A stretch of 24,220 bases of DNA, from positions 1 to 24,220 of the forward strand of contig CAZNRD010000040.1 of assembly GCA_964575425.1 (NCBI GenBank), written 5' to 3'. Under the pieces are notes generated by a model. It saw nothing but the letters and a program-made list of their open reading frames with translations. It made no database searches and was not told the origin of the DNA. The translations under genes were made by a program, and so were the position numbers. Shown here one piece after another: positions 16,000-23,747 of the stretch. The stretch is from DATEAV01 sp964575425 (GTDB taxonomy: Bacteria > Chloroflexota > Anaerolineae > Anaerolineales > E44-bin32). Each line of letters opens with the position of its first letter. Positions within the stretch are counted from its first letter, which is position 1.

Positions 16000-17069
16000 A
16001 GATTCCACGACTGCGCATCGAACGACGAACGTACGCCTCTGGCAGCATCCAGCTCCTTGCCCTGGTCCTGTCACTTGTCTTGGCCCTGGCGGCGATCGCG
16101 CTGCTCTTCCGTGCCCTGGGGGTAGACCCGCTCTACGCGTATCAGCGCATCCTGAGCGGGGCGTTCGGAAGCCTGTATGGCCTATCCGAATCGGTGACCA
16201 AGGCCATACCCCTGATGCTGGCCGGGGTGGGATTGACGCTGGCCTTTCGGGCGCGGGTGTACAACATCGGGGCCGAGGGGCAACTCCTGGTGGGGGCGAT
16301 TGTGGGCAGCGGCCTGGCGTTGAGATTCCCGGACATGCCGCCGGGTGTTCTGCTGCCCGCCATGTTCGTCGGCGGTTTTCTGGGCGGGGCCGTGTGGGCC
16401 AGCATTCCGGCGATGCTGAAGGCCCGCTTCCGCGTCGATGAGGTGCTCACCAGCCTGATGTTGGTGTACGTGGCCAGTGACGCAGTCAACTACCTGGTGT
16501 ATGGCCCCTGGAAAGGCCCGGAGGAGTATGGTTTTCCCTACTCCTCGAAGTTCTCGGCGTCAGCGCAGCTGCCCCGGCTGCTGACCACCCGCATTCACTA
16601 CCCGACCCTGCTGCTGGCTGTCTTGTTGGCTGTGCTCGTGTATCTGCTCATCGAGCGCACCAAGCTTGGCTATGAGATTCGGGTGACCGGCGAGAACCCG
16701 GCGGCGGCGCGTTTTGCGGGGATGCAGCAGTGGAAGGTGGTGCTGCTGGTGATGGTGATTAGCGGTGGGCTGGCTGGGCTGGCCGGCGTGGGCGAAGTGG
16801 CCGGCATTCACTATCGGCTGCGGTACCCCGCTGGCATCTCCCCGGGCTATGGCTTTACCGCCATCATTGTGGCGTGGCTGGCGCGCCTGAACCCGCTGGC
16901 GGCCCTGGTGAGCGCCTTCCTCCTCGGGGGTCTGCTGGTGGGGGGCGATGCCATCCAGGTGGCGCTCGGGCTGCCGGCGGCTACCATCTATATTTTCAAC
17001 GGCCTGATCCTGTTGTTTGTCATCAGCGGAGACCTCCTCACGCGATACCGGATCCGACTGGAGGCGTGA
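15996..17069 (+). CDS. ABC transporter permease 1 (BMP/nucleoside type)
   Basis: This 357-aa integral membrane protein has about eight to ten hydrophobic segments, beginning with LLALVLSLVLALAAIALLF after a short basic N-terminus. The family hallmark VYNIGAEGQLLVGA appears near residue 90, and GYEIRVTGENPAAARFAG lies in the cytoplasmic coupling loop near residue 225. It starts inside the ATPase stop (ATGA overlap), indicating translational coupling. With the next gene it would form a heterodimeric channel of the YufP/YufQ or RnsC/RnsD type. Confidence 0.93.
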   Translation: MKIPRLRIERRTYASGSIQLLALVLSLVLALAAIALLFRALGVDPLYAYQRILSGAFGSLYGLSESVTKAIPLMLAGVGLTLAFRARVYNIGAEGQLLVGAIVGSGLALRFPDMPPGVLLPAMFVGGFLGGAVWASIPAMLKARFRVDEVLTSLMLVYVASDAVNYLVYGPWKGPEEYGFPYSSKFSASAQLPRLLTTRIHYPTLLLAVLLAVLVYLLIERTKLGYEIRVTGENPAAARFAGMQQWKVVLLVMVISGGLAGLAGVGEVAGIHYRLRYPAGISPGYGFTAIIVAWLARLNPLAALVSAFLLGGLLVGGDAIQVALGLPAATIYIFNGLILLFVISGDLLTRYRIRLEA

Positions 17070-17073
17070 TGCC

Positions 17074-18024
17074 ATGCCACTAGGATTGCTGGATGTCTTG
17101 AGGGAGATCTTCTCCCTGGCCGCCCTGCGGGCAGCCATCCCGGCCGGCACGCCGCTGCTCTTTGGGACATTGGGGGAAGTGTACGCCGAGCGGTCTGGAG
17201 TCCTGAATCTGGGTGTCGAGGGGATGATGATCCTCGGCGCCCTGGCCGGCTTCGGTGTCGCCCACAGCACCGGCAACGTGTGGCTCGGGATTCTCGCCGC
17301 CGGTGTGGTGGGTGGGCTGCTGGCCCTGATCCATGCCTTCGCCAGCATCAGCTTGGGAGTCAATCAGGTGGTCTCAGGGTTGGCGCTGACGATGCTGGGT
17401 CTGGGAATCAGCGGCATGATCGGCAAGCGCTACGTCGGGCAGCCCCTGGCGGCTCGCCTGCAGGCACTTCCGCTCCCGGTGCTTGGTGATATTCCCGTCC
17501 TCGGACCCCTGTTGTTCCGATTTGATGGTCTTGTCTACCTGGCGGTGATTTTGGTCCCCGTCTTATGGTTCGTCCTCTACAAGACGCGCTGGGGGATCAC
17601 GCTGCGCTCGGTGGGCGAGAACCCGGCGGCAGCGGATGCCATGGGTGTGAATGTGGCGCGCGTGCGCTACCTGGCCGTGGTCTTTGGGGGGGTTATGGCT
17701 GGCCTGGGCGGAGGCTACCTGTCGCTGGCGTACGCCCCGGCGTGGATCGAGGGCATGACTGCTGGCGCTGGCTGGATCGTAATTGCGCTGACGATCTTCG
17801 CCATGTGGGATCCGGCGCGGGCCTTGCTGGGTGCCTATCTGTTCGGCGGAGTGGGCGTGCTCCAGTTTCGCCTTCAGCCTCTGGGAGTTTCTCCCAATCT
17901 GCTGAATATGCTGCCATTCCTGCTGACGATCGTGGTGTTGCTGCTGAGTTCCGGCGAGGTGGTGCGCCGCCGCGTGGGTGCACCGGCCGCGTTGATGCAG
18001 CCGTATGCGCGGGAAGAACGGTAG
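17074..18024 (+). CDS. ABC transporter permease 2 (BMP/nucleoside type)
   Basis: This 316-aa membrane protein is a paralogue of the preceding permease. It shows the AERSGVLNLGVEGMM family motif near residue 37 and ITLRSVGENPAAADAMG in the coupling loop. ATG 17074 begins four bases after the previous stop and gives the standard N-terminus MPLGLLDVL; longer in-frame starts lie within the upstream gene. It is the last clearly transport-related gene; the next ORF begins 193 bases later. Confidence 0.93.
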   Translation: MPLGLLDVLREIFSLAALRAAIPAGTPLLFGTLGEVYAERSGVLNLGVEGMMILGALAGFGVAHSTGNVWLGILAAGVVGGLLALIHAFASISLGVNQVVSGLALTMLGLGISGMIGKRYVGQPLAARLQALPLPVLGDIPVLGPLLFRFDGLVYLAVILVPVLWFVLYKTRWGITLRSVGENPAAADAMGVNVARVRYLAVVFGGVMAGLGGGYLSLAYAPAWIEGMTAGAGWIVIALTIFAMWDPARALLGAYLFGGVGVLQFRLQPLGVSPNLLNMLPFLLTIVVLLLSSGEVVRRRVGAPAALMQPYAREER

Positions 18025-18041
18025 AGTGGGGGGTAGCTGGG

Positions 18042-18098
18042 CACAGGCGATATGAGGTAACTCCCATCAGGATCAGGCGTCGCCCGGCTGCGCCTGTG
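18042..18098 (+). promoter_or_regulatory. Leader with competing short inverted repeats upstream of the threonine-synthase-like gene
   Basis: CACAGGCG (18042-18049) can pair with CGCCTGTG (18091-18098). A second CAGGCG copy at 18075-18080 can pair with the same CGCCTG (18091-18096) as a tighter hairpin with a 10-base loop, so the two pairings exclude each other. This lies in the 193-base gap after the permease genes. No known riboswitch class was recognised and no clear promoter was seen there. Confidence 0.3.
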
Positions 18099-18217
18099 TA
18101 ATCGCGATGCCTGCTGCCGGGCCATTCACGGGAGACGCTCGGCGGGATCCACAGGCTGAGCCGGATGAGAGGCCTGGGCTTGCTCAGCGCAGCTGCCAGA
18201 CGCAAAGCAAGGATCGG

Positions 18218-19510
18218 ATGAACGGTGAGCTTGGTTTCAGCTGCTCGGTATGTGGCCGCCAATACAGGCCGGACGAGGTGACGTACACCTGTCCACGCGA
18301 CGGCGGAAACCTGGATGTCGTCCTGGACTGCGACGCGATCCGGCGACGCGTGCGGCCTGCAGACATCTCCGCTTCGGACGAGGCCTCAATCTGGCGCTAC
18401 CTTTCACTGCTGCCGGTAGCGGATCCCGGCCTGCACAACACAGCCCTGCGCGCCGTCGGCTGGACGCCCCTGCTGCGCCCGACTCGGCTCGAAGCGAGGC
18501 TGGGGCTGCGCGAGTTGTGGTTGAAGGACGACGGCCGCAACCCCACCGCTTCGTTCAAGGATCGCGCCAGCGCCGTGGTCGTGGCGCGGGCGCGCGAGGT
18601 CGAGGCGCGGGTGGTGGTCACAGCCTCCACCGGCAACGCCGGCGCGGCGCTGGCGGGCATGGCAGCCGCGGCCGGGATGCCAGCCGTCATCCTTGCCCCC
18701 CGCACCGCCCCCCAGGCCAAGGTGGCCCAGCTGCTGATGTTTGGCGCCTGCGTGATCCTCGTGGATGGCAGCTACGATCAGGCCTTCGACCTGACGCTCG
18801 AGGCGGCGCGGGAGTTCGGCTGGTACTGCCGCAACACCGGCTACAACCCCTTCACCGCCGAGGGCAAGAAGACCGCCGCCTTCGAGATCTGCGAGCAGCT
18901 GACGGCCCCAGGGACAGGGCCAGGCTCTCGCCGGACCGGATGGGATGCGCCCGAGGCGGTCTTCGTCGCGGTCGGCGACGGGAACATCATTTCGGGCCTC
19001 CACAAAGGATTCCGCGACCTCTTGGACCTGGGCTGGATCGACCGGCTGCCCAGGCTGTACGGCGTGCAGGCACAGGGGTCGGCAGCCATCTACGAGGCCT
19101 TCGCGGCGGGCGCCGAGCACATTGAGCCGGTGCGGGCCGAGACGCTCGCCGACAGCATCGCGGTCGACCTGCCGCGCGACGGCTTGCGCGCGCTGCGCGC
19201 TGCGCGCGGAACCGGCGGCGCCTACCTGACGGTGAGCGACGACGAGATCGTGGCGGCGATGCGCGAGCTAGCGTGTGAGGCGGCGGTCTTCGCTGAGCCT
19301 GCCGGCGCGGCAGGCTACGCTGGCCTGAAGAAGGCGGTGTGGGCTGGGATGATTGCGCCGCGGGAGCGCGTCGTGGTGCTGGTTACCGGCAGTGGGCTCA
19401 AGGACGTGCCGGCGGCGATGCGGGCGGCGGGGCAGGCGCGGGCGATCGAGCCCCAGCTTGAGGCGCTCCGCCTCGCCATCCACGAATGGTCATCAAAGGA
19501 CGACCGATGA
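18218..19510 (+). CDS. Threonine-synthase-like PLP-dependent enzyme (fold type II) with N-terminal Cys motif
   Basis: This 430-aa enzyme has PLP-binding Lys114 in NPTASFKDR, the phosphate/substrate loop TASTGNAGAA (135-144) and a glycine-rich VAVGDGNIISG (250-260). A short N-terminal segment carries CSVC (9-12) and CPRDGG (25-30), resembling the zinc-ribbon start of some threonine synthases but with Asp where a fourth Cys is expected. ATG 18218 has AAGGA 4-5 bases upstream and starts just before this motif. True threonine synthase (O-phosphohomoserine to threonine) is the family default. With no hom or thrB nearby and a purine/carbamoyl locus upstream, another beta- or gamma-elimination is possible. 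The stop overlaps the glycosyltransferase start as ATGA. Confidence 0.85.
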   Translation: MNGELGFSCSVCGRQYRPDEVTYTCPRDGGNLDVVLDCDAIRRRVRPADISASDEASIWRYLSLLPVADPGLHNTALRAVGWTPLLRPTRLEARLGLRELWLKDDGRNPTASFKDRASAVVVARAREVEARVVVTASTGNAGAALAGMAAAAGMPAVILAPRTAPQAKVAQLLMFGACVILVDGSYDQAFDLTLEAAREFGWYCRNTGYNPFTAEGKKTAAFEICEQLTAPGTGPGSRRTGWDAPEAVFVAVGDGNIISGLHKGFRDLLDLGWIDRLPRLYGVQAQGSAAIYEAFAAGAEHIEPVRAETLADSIAVDLPRDGLRALRAARGTGGAYLTVSDDEIVAAMRELACEAAVFAEPAGAAGYAGLKKAVWAGMIAPRERVVVLVTGSGLKDVPAAMRAAGQARAIEPQLEALRLAIHEWSSKDDR

Positions 19511-20487
19511 ACGAGCGCGTGACCTTCTCTGTCGTCGTGCCGGTGTTCAACGAGATCGGGTCGCTGCCGGAGTTGTATCGGCGGGTGCGGGAGGTGATGC
19601 AGGGCCTGGGGGAGCCGTGGGAGCTCGTCCTGGTGGACGACGGCAGCAGCGACGGCTCGACCGAGGCCATCCTGGAGCTGGCGCAGCAGGACCCGCTCGT
19701 GCGCCCGGTCATCTTCGCCCGCAATTTCGGTCATCAGATCGCCATTACCGCCGGCATGGACCACGCGCGCGGGCAGGCCGTGGTGGTGATCGACGCGGAC
19801 CTGCAGGATCCGCCCGAGGTTATCGCGGAGATGGTCGCCCGATGGCGTGAGGGCTATGAAGTTGCCTATGGAGTGCGCACGGAGAGGGAGGGAGAGAGCT
19901 GGTTCAAGAAGGCGACCGCTGCGTTGTTCTACCGCCTGATCTACCGCATCACCGACGTCCGCATCCCCCTCGACACCGGCGACTTCCGCTTGCTGGACCG
20001 GCAGGTGGTGGACGCGCTCAGGCAGATGCGTGAGCGTCATCGCTTCCCGCGCGGCATGGCAGCCTGGGTGGGCTTCCGTCAGATCGGAGTGCCGTACCGC
20101 AGAGCCGCGCGCCTCACCGGCGAAACGAAATACCCGTTTCGCAAGATGTTGCGCCTCGCGCTGAACGCGGTCACCGGCTTCTCGCATTTCCCGCTGCAGA
20201 TCGCTACCTACCTGGGTTTTCTGTCCGCCGGTGTCAGCATCCTGGCGATCCCGGTGGTGGTTGTGATGAGGCTGTTGGGCAATCAGGCGTTCTTCGGGCA
20301 GGCGACCACGCTGATCGCCGTCCTGTTCCTGGGCGGGGTGCAGCTGATCTCGCTCGGCATCCTGGGCGAGTACGTCGGGCGCATTTACGATGAGGCCAAG
20401 GGACGCCCACTGTACGTCGTGCGGCGCATGCCGCCTGCCGAGGCGGACAATGCCACCCGGAATGCGACGGCGGGCGAGGAATCTTGA
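19507..20487 (+). CDS. GT2-family membrane glycosyltransferase (polyprenyl-phosphate sugar transferase type)
   Basis: This 326-aa protein has a GT-A domain: SVVVPVFNE near residue 10, VDDGSSDGS (43-51), RNFGHQIAITAGMD (72-85) and IDADLQDPPE (95-104) holding the metal/donor-binding acidic residues. Two C-terminal membrane segments lie at about 232-257 and 267-290, ending in GEYVGRIYDEAKGRPLYVV. This pattern fits DPM1/ArnC/GtrB-like enzymes that move a sugar from a nucleotide donor to polyprenyl phosphate on the cytoplasmic membrane face. ATG 19507 has AAGGA upstream and overlaps the previous stop; a start at 19486 is also open. Its tight coupling to a PLP enzyme is unexplained. The sugar cannot be named from the sequence. 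Confidence 0.92.
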   Translation: MNERVTFSVVVPVFNEIGSLPELYRRVREVMQGLGEPWELVLVDDGSSDGSTEAILELAQQDPLVRPVIFARNFGHQIAITAGMDHARGQAVVVIDADLQDPPEVIAEMVARWREGYEVAYGVRTEREGESWFKKATAALFYRLIYRITDVRIPLDTGDFRLLDRQVVDALRQMRERHRFPRGMAAWVGFRQIGVPYRRAARLTGETKYPFRKMLRLALNAVTGFSHFPLQIATYLGFLSAGVSILAIPVVVVMRLLGNQAFFGQATTLIAVLFLGGVQLISLGILGEYVGRIYDEAKGRPLYVVRRMPPAEADNATRNATAGEES

Positions 20488-20496
20488 GGGAGAGCG

Positions 20497-21972
20497 ATGA
20501 TCGACCTGACGATCGACCCAGAAAGGCGACAGCGTGCCATCGAGCGGGTGCGCGAACGCAACATCATCATCCCCACGTTTACTCAGATGAGGGATCCGAG
20601 TAGGATCCCCTCCCGACTCCGCCAGGAGCTGGCCTCGATTGGGCTTTGGGACATCAACCCGCGCAACCTGTTCCGCATCACCTGGAAGAACCAGCCGGTT
20701 CCCTCGGGCGGCGGCTTCGGTGGAGTCAACTACCTGGAATTCCCACACGCCCTGACCGGCGTCGAGGCGCGCATCCTGGCGCTCGTGGGAAAGTGGTTTC
20801 CGACCGGCGCCCACAAAGTGGGCGCAGCCTTCGCCTGCTTGGCGCCTCGATTGGTCACGGGGCAGTTTGACCCCACGACACAGAAGGCCGTCTGGCCCTC
20901 GACCGGAAACTACTGCCGCGGCGGCGCCTACGACTCGGCGCTGCTCGCCTGCGAGTCGATCGCCATCCTTCCTGAGGGGATGAGCCGCGAGCGCTTCGAG
21001 TGGCTGTCGCGCGTGGCGGGCGAAGTCATCGCCACGCCGGGCAGCGAGTCGAACGTGAAGGAAATCTTCGACAAGTGCTGGGAGCTCAGGCGGTCCGGCC
21101 AGGCCCTGATGATCTTCAATCAGTTCGACGAGTTCGGCAACTACCTGTGGCACTACGAGATCACCGGCCATGCCATGGAAGAAGTGCTGCAGCGAGAGCT
21201 TGGCCCGCAGGGCGTCTACCGCGGGGTGGTGGCCTCCACCGGCTCGGCCGGCACGATCGCCTGCGGCGACTACCTCAAGCAGGTCTTTCCCAGCAGCAAG
21301 ATCGCGGCCAGCGAGGCGATGCAGTGCCCGACGCTGTTGGAGAACGGCTTCGGCTCCCATCGCATCGAGGGCATCGGCGACAAGCACGTGCCGTGGATCC
21401 ACAACGTCAAGAACACCGACGTCGTCATCGCCATCGACGACAACGCCGTGGTCAACCTGGCGCGTCTGTTCAACGAGCCGGCCGGACGCGCCCATCTGGC
21501 CAAACGCGGCGTTCCATCCGAGTTCGTGGAGAAGCTCGACCTGCTGGGCTTCTCCGGCATCTCCAACTTGCTTTCGGCCATAAAGTTCGCCAGGTACTTC
21601 GAGTGCGGACCCGACGACGTGGTCCTGACGGTGCTGACGGACTCGATGGAGCTGTATGGCAGCCGGCTGCAGGAAATGCGGCAGGAGTATGGCGAGTACA
21701 GCGAGAGCGACGCTTCCGAGCACTTCGCCCGTTACCTCAAGGGCACAACCACCGATGCGATGCTCGAGCTGCGCTATCCCGACCGACGCCGCATCCACAA
21801 CCTGAAGTACTTCACCTGGGTGGAGCAGCAAGGCAAGACCTACGAGGAGATCCAGGCGCAGTGGTACCAGCCGGACTACTGGACGAACGTCCAGAGGCAG
21901 GTTCCCGAGGTCGACGCATTGATTGAGGAGTTCAACAATCGGGTCGGCCTGGTGAAGCAGTACATCGACTGA
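20497..21972 (+). CDS. PLP-dependent fold type II enzyme, cysteine-synthase/TrpB-like superfamily, function unknown
   Basis: This 491-aa protein has the probable PLP lysine Lys107 in WFPTGAHKVGAA and the loop WPSTGNYCRGGAYDSA starting near 133. STGSAG (near residue 246) and VLTDSMELYGSRLQEM near the C-terminal half are further family-like segments. The GAHK motif is close to that of TrpB-type enzymes, but the rest does not match a standard TrpB, cysteine synthase or YgeX pattern that I can name. It is longer than most cysteine synthases. GAGGGAGAG lies just before ATG 20497, nine bases after the glycosyltransferase stop. In this context it could remove the amino group(s) of an amino acid produced downstream of the transcarbamoylases, but that is inference. 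Confidence 0.8.
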   Translation: MIDLTIDPERRQRAIERVRERNIIIPTFTQMRDPSRIPSRLRQELASIGLWDINPRNLFRITWKNQPVPSGGGFGGVNYLEFPHALTGVEARILALVGKWFPTGAHKVGAAFACLAPRLVTGQFDPTTQKAVWPSTGNYCRGGAYDSALLACESIAILPEGMSRERFEWLSRVAGEVIATPGSESNVKEIFDKCWELRRSGQALMIFNQFDEFGNYLWHYEITGHAMEEVLQRELGPQGVYRGVVASTGSAGTIACGDYLKQVFPSSKIAASEAMQCPTLLENGFGSHRIEGIGDKHVPWIHNVKNTDVVIAIDDNAVVNLARLFNEPAGRAHLAKRGVPSEFVEKLDLLGFSGISNLLSAIKFARYFECGPDDVVLTVLTDSMELYGSRLQEMRQEYGEYSESDASEHFARYLKGTTTDAMLELRYPDRRRIHNLKYFTWVEQQGKTYEEIQAQWYQPDYWTNVQRQVPEVDALIEEFNNRVGLVKQYID

Positions 21973-22004
21973 GACTGCAGGCGTCGACTCGAGAAGGGGG
22001 CGGC

Positions 22005-22469
22005 ATGCTCGAGATTCAGCCGGACGACCTGGTGCTGGTGGCGGTGGTCAAGACGCCGCGCGACCTGGAGATCGCGCGCGTGCTGGGTTGGTACCGCATC
22101 CCCCTGCGCGCGGCCCCGAAGACGATGCGTGTGGATTGGCTTGCGCTGTACCAGCCCGGCCGCTTCGGGCCAGAGGGGCACGCCATTCGGTATGTGGCGC
22201 GCGTGCGCGGCCACGAACTGACGACGCGGGCAGACCTGCTGCGGGACGAACCGGGCCATCCGGCGGCGGAAGAGCCGTACTACCGGCTTCAGCTCGGGCC
22301 GCTGGAGGCGCTTCCCCGCCCGATCCCTTCGCGGCGCTGGCGCCGCATCACGTTCTTCTACACGACGGGCGATCGGCTGCTTGCGGCGAGCGACGTCAAG
22401 GACTTGGCGGTGCCACTGGGGGCCAGCGACGACCGCTTATGGCGGTTGCTGCGCGAGCGAGGCGGGTGA
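22005..22469 (+). CDS. Small conserved-looking protein of unknown function
   Basis: The product is a 154-aa soluble basic protein without signal peptide or membrane segment. It contains LVAVVKTPRDLEIARVLGWY near the start, a central VARVRGHELTTRADLL, and EPYYRLQLGPLEALPRPIPS followed by RRWRRITFFYTTGDRLL. I recall similar uncharacterised proteins in Chloroflexota and some other phyla but know no assigned function; this recollection was not checked. AAGGGGG lies 6-9 bases before ATG 22005, and the gene follows the PLP enzyme by 32 bases, so it may be the last gene of the run. Its 3' end overlaps a convergent ORF on the other strand by 112 bases. Confidence 0.78.
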   Translation: MLEIQPDDLVLVAVVKTPRDLEIARVLGWYRIPLRAAPKTMRVDWLALYQPGRFGPEGHAIRYVARVRGHELTTRADLLRDEPGHPAAEEPYYRLQLGPLEALPRPIPSRRWRRITFFYTTGDRLLAASDVKDLAVPLGASDDRLWRLLRERGG

Positions 22470-23062
22470 GGGATGACAGCGCGTTCCTCCTCGCCCCAAG
22501 TCCCCCAGAGCATTACAGCCGCCGCAATCGCAAGGTTCACATCCCTCGTTTCGGTCTCGGCGTTCTTGCGGGCAACCTCTGCCCTCAGCCGCTCTTTCTC
22601 TTGCTGCCTCCTCCTGGCCGCCTCCAGCGCCGCCGCCGCGGCAATCACGGCCGCAGCCGCCGCTCCCCACTGGACGTCCGACTTTGTAGTCCAGGGCCGG
22701 GGCGCAACGGAAGCAAGGAGGGCGCCTCCCCTCCTGCTCCCCTCGGCCCCAATTGTCAAGGCCTCTACGCTCCCCAGCCAGTAGCTGAACGGCCCCCGCG
22801 TGGGCAAGGGGCCCGCGTCGGACAGACGCTGGATGAGGGCGGCAGCGCTTGGAGGGCCTAGGGTCGCAAGGCTACTGCAGGCCCCGCAATGGATGGGCCT
22901 GCACAGACCGAGATCGGGGTAACACAGCGGACGAATCGTTACTTCCCCGCTTTCAATTCCCTTGCGGCCTATTGCTGCATCCGCTTGTTGCGAGAGCCGG
23001 CCGTTGTTTGCTGACTTGAGAGGGGGCACTTGCCTGGCAGGAGGCTCAATCGCGTCTGCCAC
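22358..23062 (-). CDS. Uncertain ORF with Ala-rich hydrophobic segment and charged helix
   Basis: This 234-codon frame starts with GTG immediately after the TGA of the upstream gene (TGAGTG), which would allow translational coupling, but no Shine-Dalgarno sequence is visible. The first half is low in recognisable features; it has a Cys cluster (CYPDLGLC and CGAC, near residues 47-62). The second half has WGAAAAAVIAAAAALEAARR followed by a highly charged helix rich in Arg, Glu and Lys, like a membrane or coiled-coil stalk. The last 37 residues lie over the convergent gene at 22005-22469 and look like antisense readthrough, so the real end may be earlier or the ORF may be frameshifted or decayed. 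A + strand ORF at 22473-22784 in the same region is Ser/Ala-rich and less convincing. If neither is real, 22470-23062 is non-coding or degenerate. Confidence 0.4.
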   Translation of the reverse strand: MADAIEPPARQVPPLKSANNGRLSQQADAAIGRKGIESGEVTIRPLCYPDLGLCRPIHCGACSSLATLGPPSAAALIQRLSDAGPLPTRGPFSYWLGSVEALTIGAEGSRRGGALLASVAPRPWTTKSDVQWGAAAAAVIAAAAALEAARRRQQEKERLRAEVARKNAETETRDVNLAIAAAVMLWGTWGEEERAVIPHPPRSRSNRHKRSSLAPSGTAKSLTSLAASSRSPVV

Positions 23063-23734
23063 TCAACGACGCACCGCATAGTCTTCTTCCAGGACCTTCA
23101 ACACTTCTCCCAGCCGGAAGGAGAAATCCCCAAGCTGCTTCCCAAAGGTGCCCTCTTTTTCTACGCCTCCGAACACCCCCTCATGACTTCCGACAAGGAA
23201 GAGGGCCAGATTCTCGTCCCTCAACGTCTTGGTGTCAATCGCAGTCGGGTCTTCTTCATCGAGATGGTCGGTTATGCTCCGCAAGATGCCCCAGAGGCTG
23301 TTCTCATCAGGGCTCCATCCCTGGCTGCGATAGTAGGCATCGGCTTGGCTTGTCAGATCCAGTGCCTCAGACCGCAGCTTCTTCAGATACGCGCTTATGC
23401 CACCAGCATCTCGGATCTCCTGCCTTATCGCCTCTGGTATGAACACTCGCAGAAAGTCGTGAAACACACCGTTCACTTGGTCTGCTTCTTGCCTCAAGCC
23501 CGGCTCCAGTCCAGGACTCACTATGAGTTTCAGGACCTGATTGCTATCATCCAACAGCGCCCGCAAGTTGAACCGATGGGCATCGAGATGCTCGAGTGTC
23601 CTCTCCATGACTCTCTCAAGCTCAACATCCTTCGGCCCAGAGCATTGCATCTGACGATTTTGCTCTCTCGCCCGTTCCAGCAAACGGACCGCGGCTGTTC
23701 TCAGTTCTGCTGCCAGCGTACCGACGTCCGCCAT
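23063..23734 (-). CDS. Helical protein of unknown function, possible toxin partner
   Basis: This 223-aa soluble protein has no signal peptide or membrane segment. It appears almost wholly alpha-helical and is rich in Leu, Glu, Arg and Asp. No family was recognised. The start is well supported on the minus strand: GGGAGAAAG precedes ATG at 23734. It lies 13 bases downstream of the toxin-like gene in the same direction, the usual place for an immunity or accessory protein of a polymorphic toxin. Its GC content is visibly lower than in the central locus. Confidence 0.8.
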   Translation of the reverse strand: MADVGTLAAELRTAAVRLLERAREQNRQMQCSGPKDVELERVMERTLEHLDAHRFNLRALLDDSNQVLKLIVSPGLEPGLRQEADQVNGVFHDFLRVFIPEAIRQEIRDAGGISAYLKKLRSEALDLTSQADAYYRSQGWSPDENSLWGILRSITDHLDEEDPTAIDTKTLRDENLALFLVGSHEGVFGGVEKEGTFGKQLGDFSFRLGEVLKVLEEDYAVRR

Positions 23735-23747
23735 GTCTTTCTCCCAC

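Noticed and set aside
18107..18217. Longer start for the threonine-synthase-like gene
   Set aside because: The added 37 residues are Arg/Asp/Gln/Pro-rich and unlike the family. ATG 18218 is close to AAGGA and starts just before the Cys motif.
19315..21831. Minus-strand open frame of 838 codons
   Set aside because: It is the antisense shadow of the threonine-synthase-like, GT2 and PLP genes. It spans three real genes and has no recognisable domain.
22473..22784. Plus-strand ORF of 103 codons
   Set aside because: The product is Ser/Ala/Pro-rich without motif and shares its wobble positions with a more plausible minus-strand frame.
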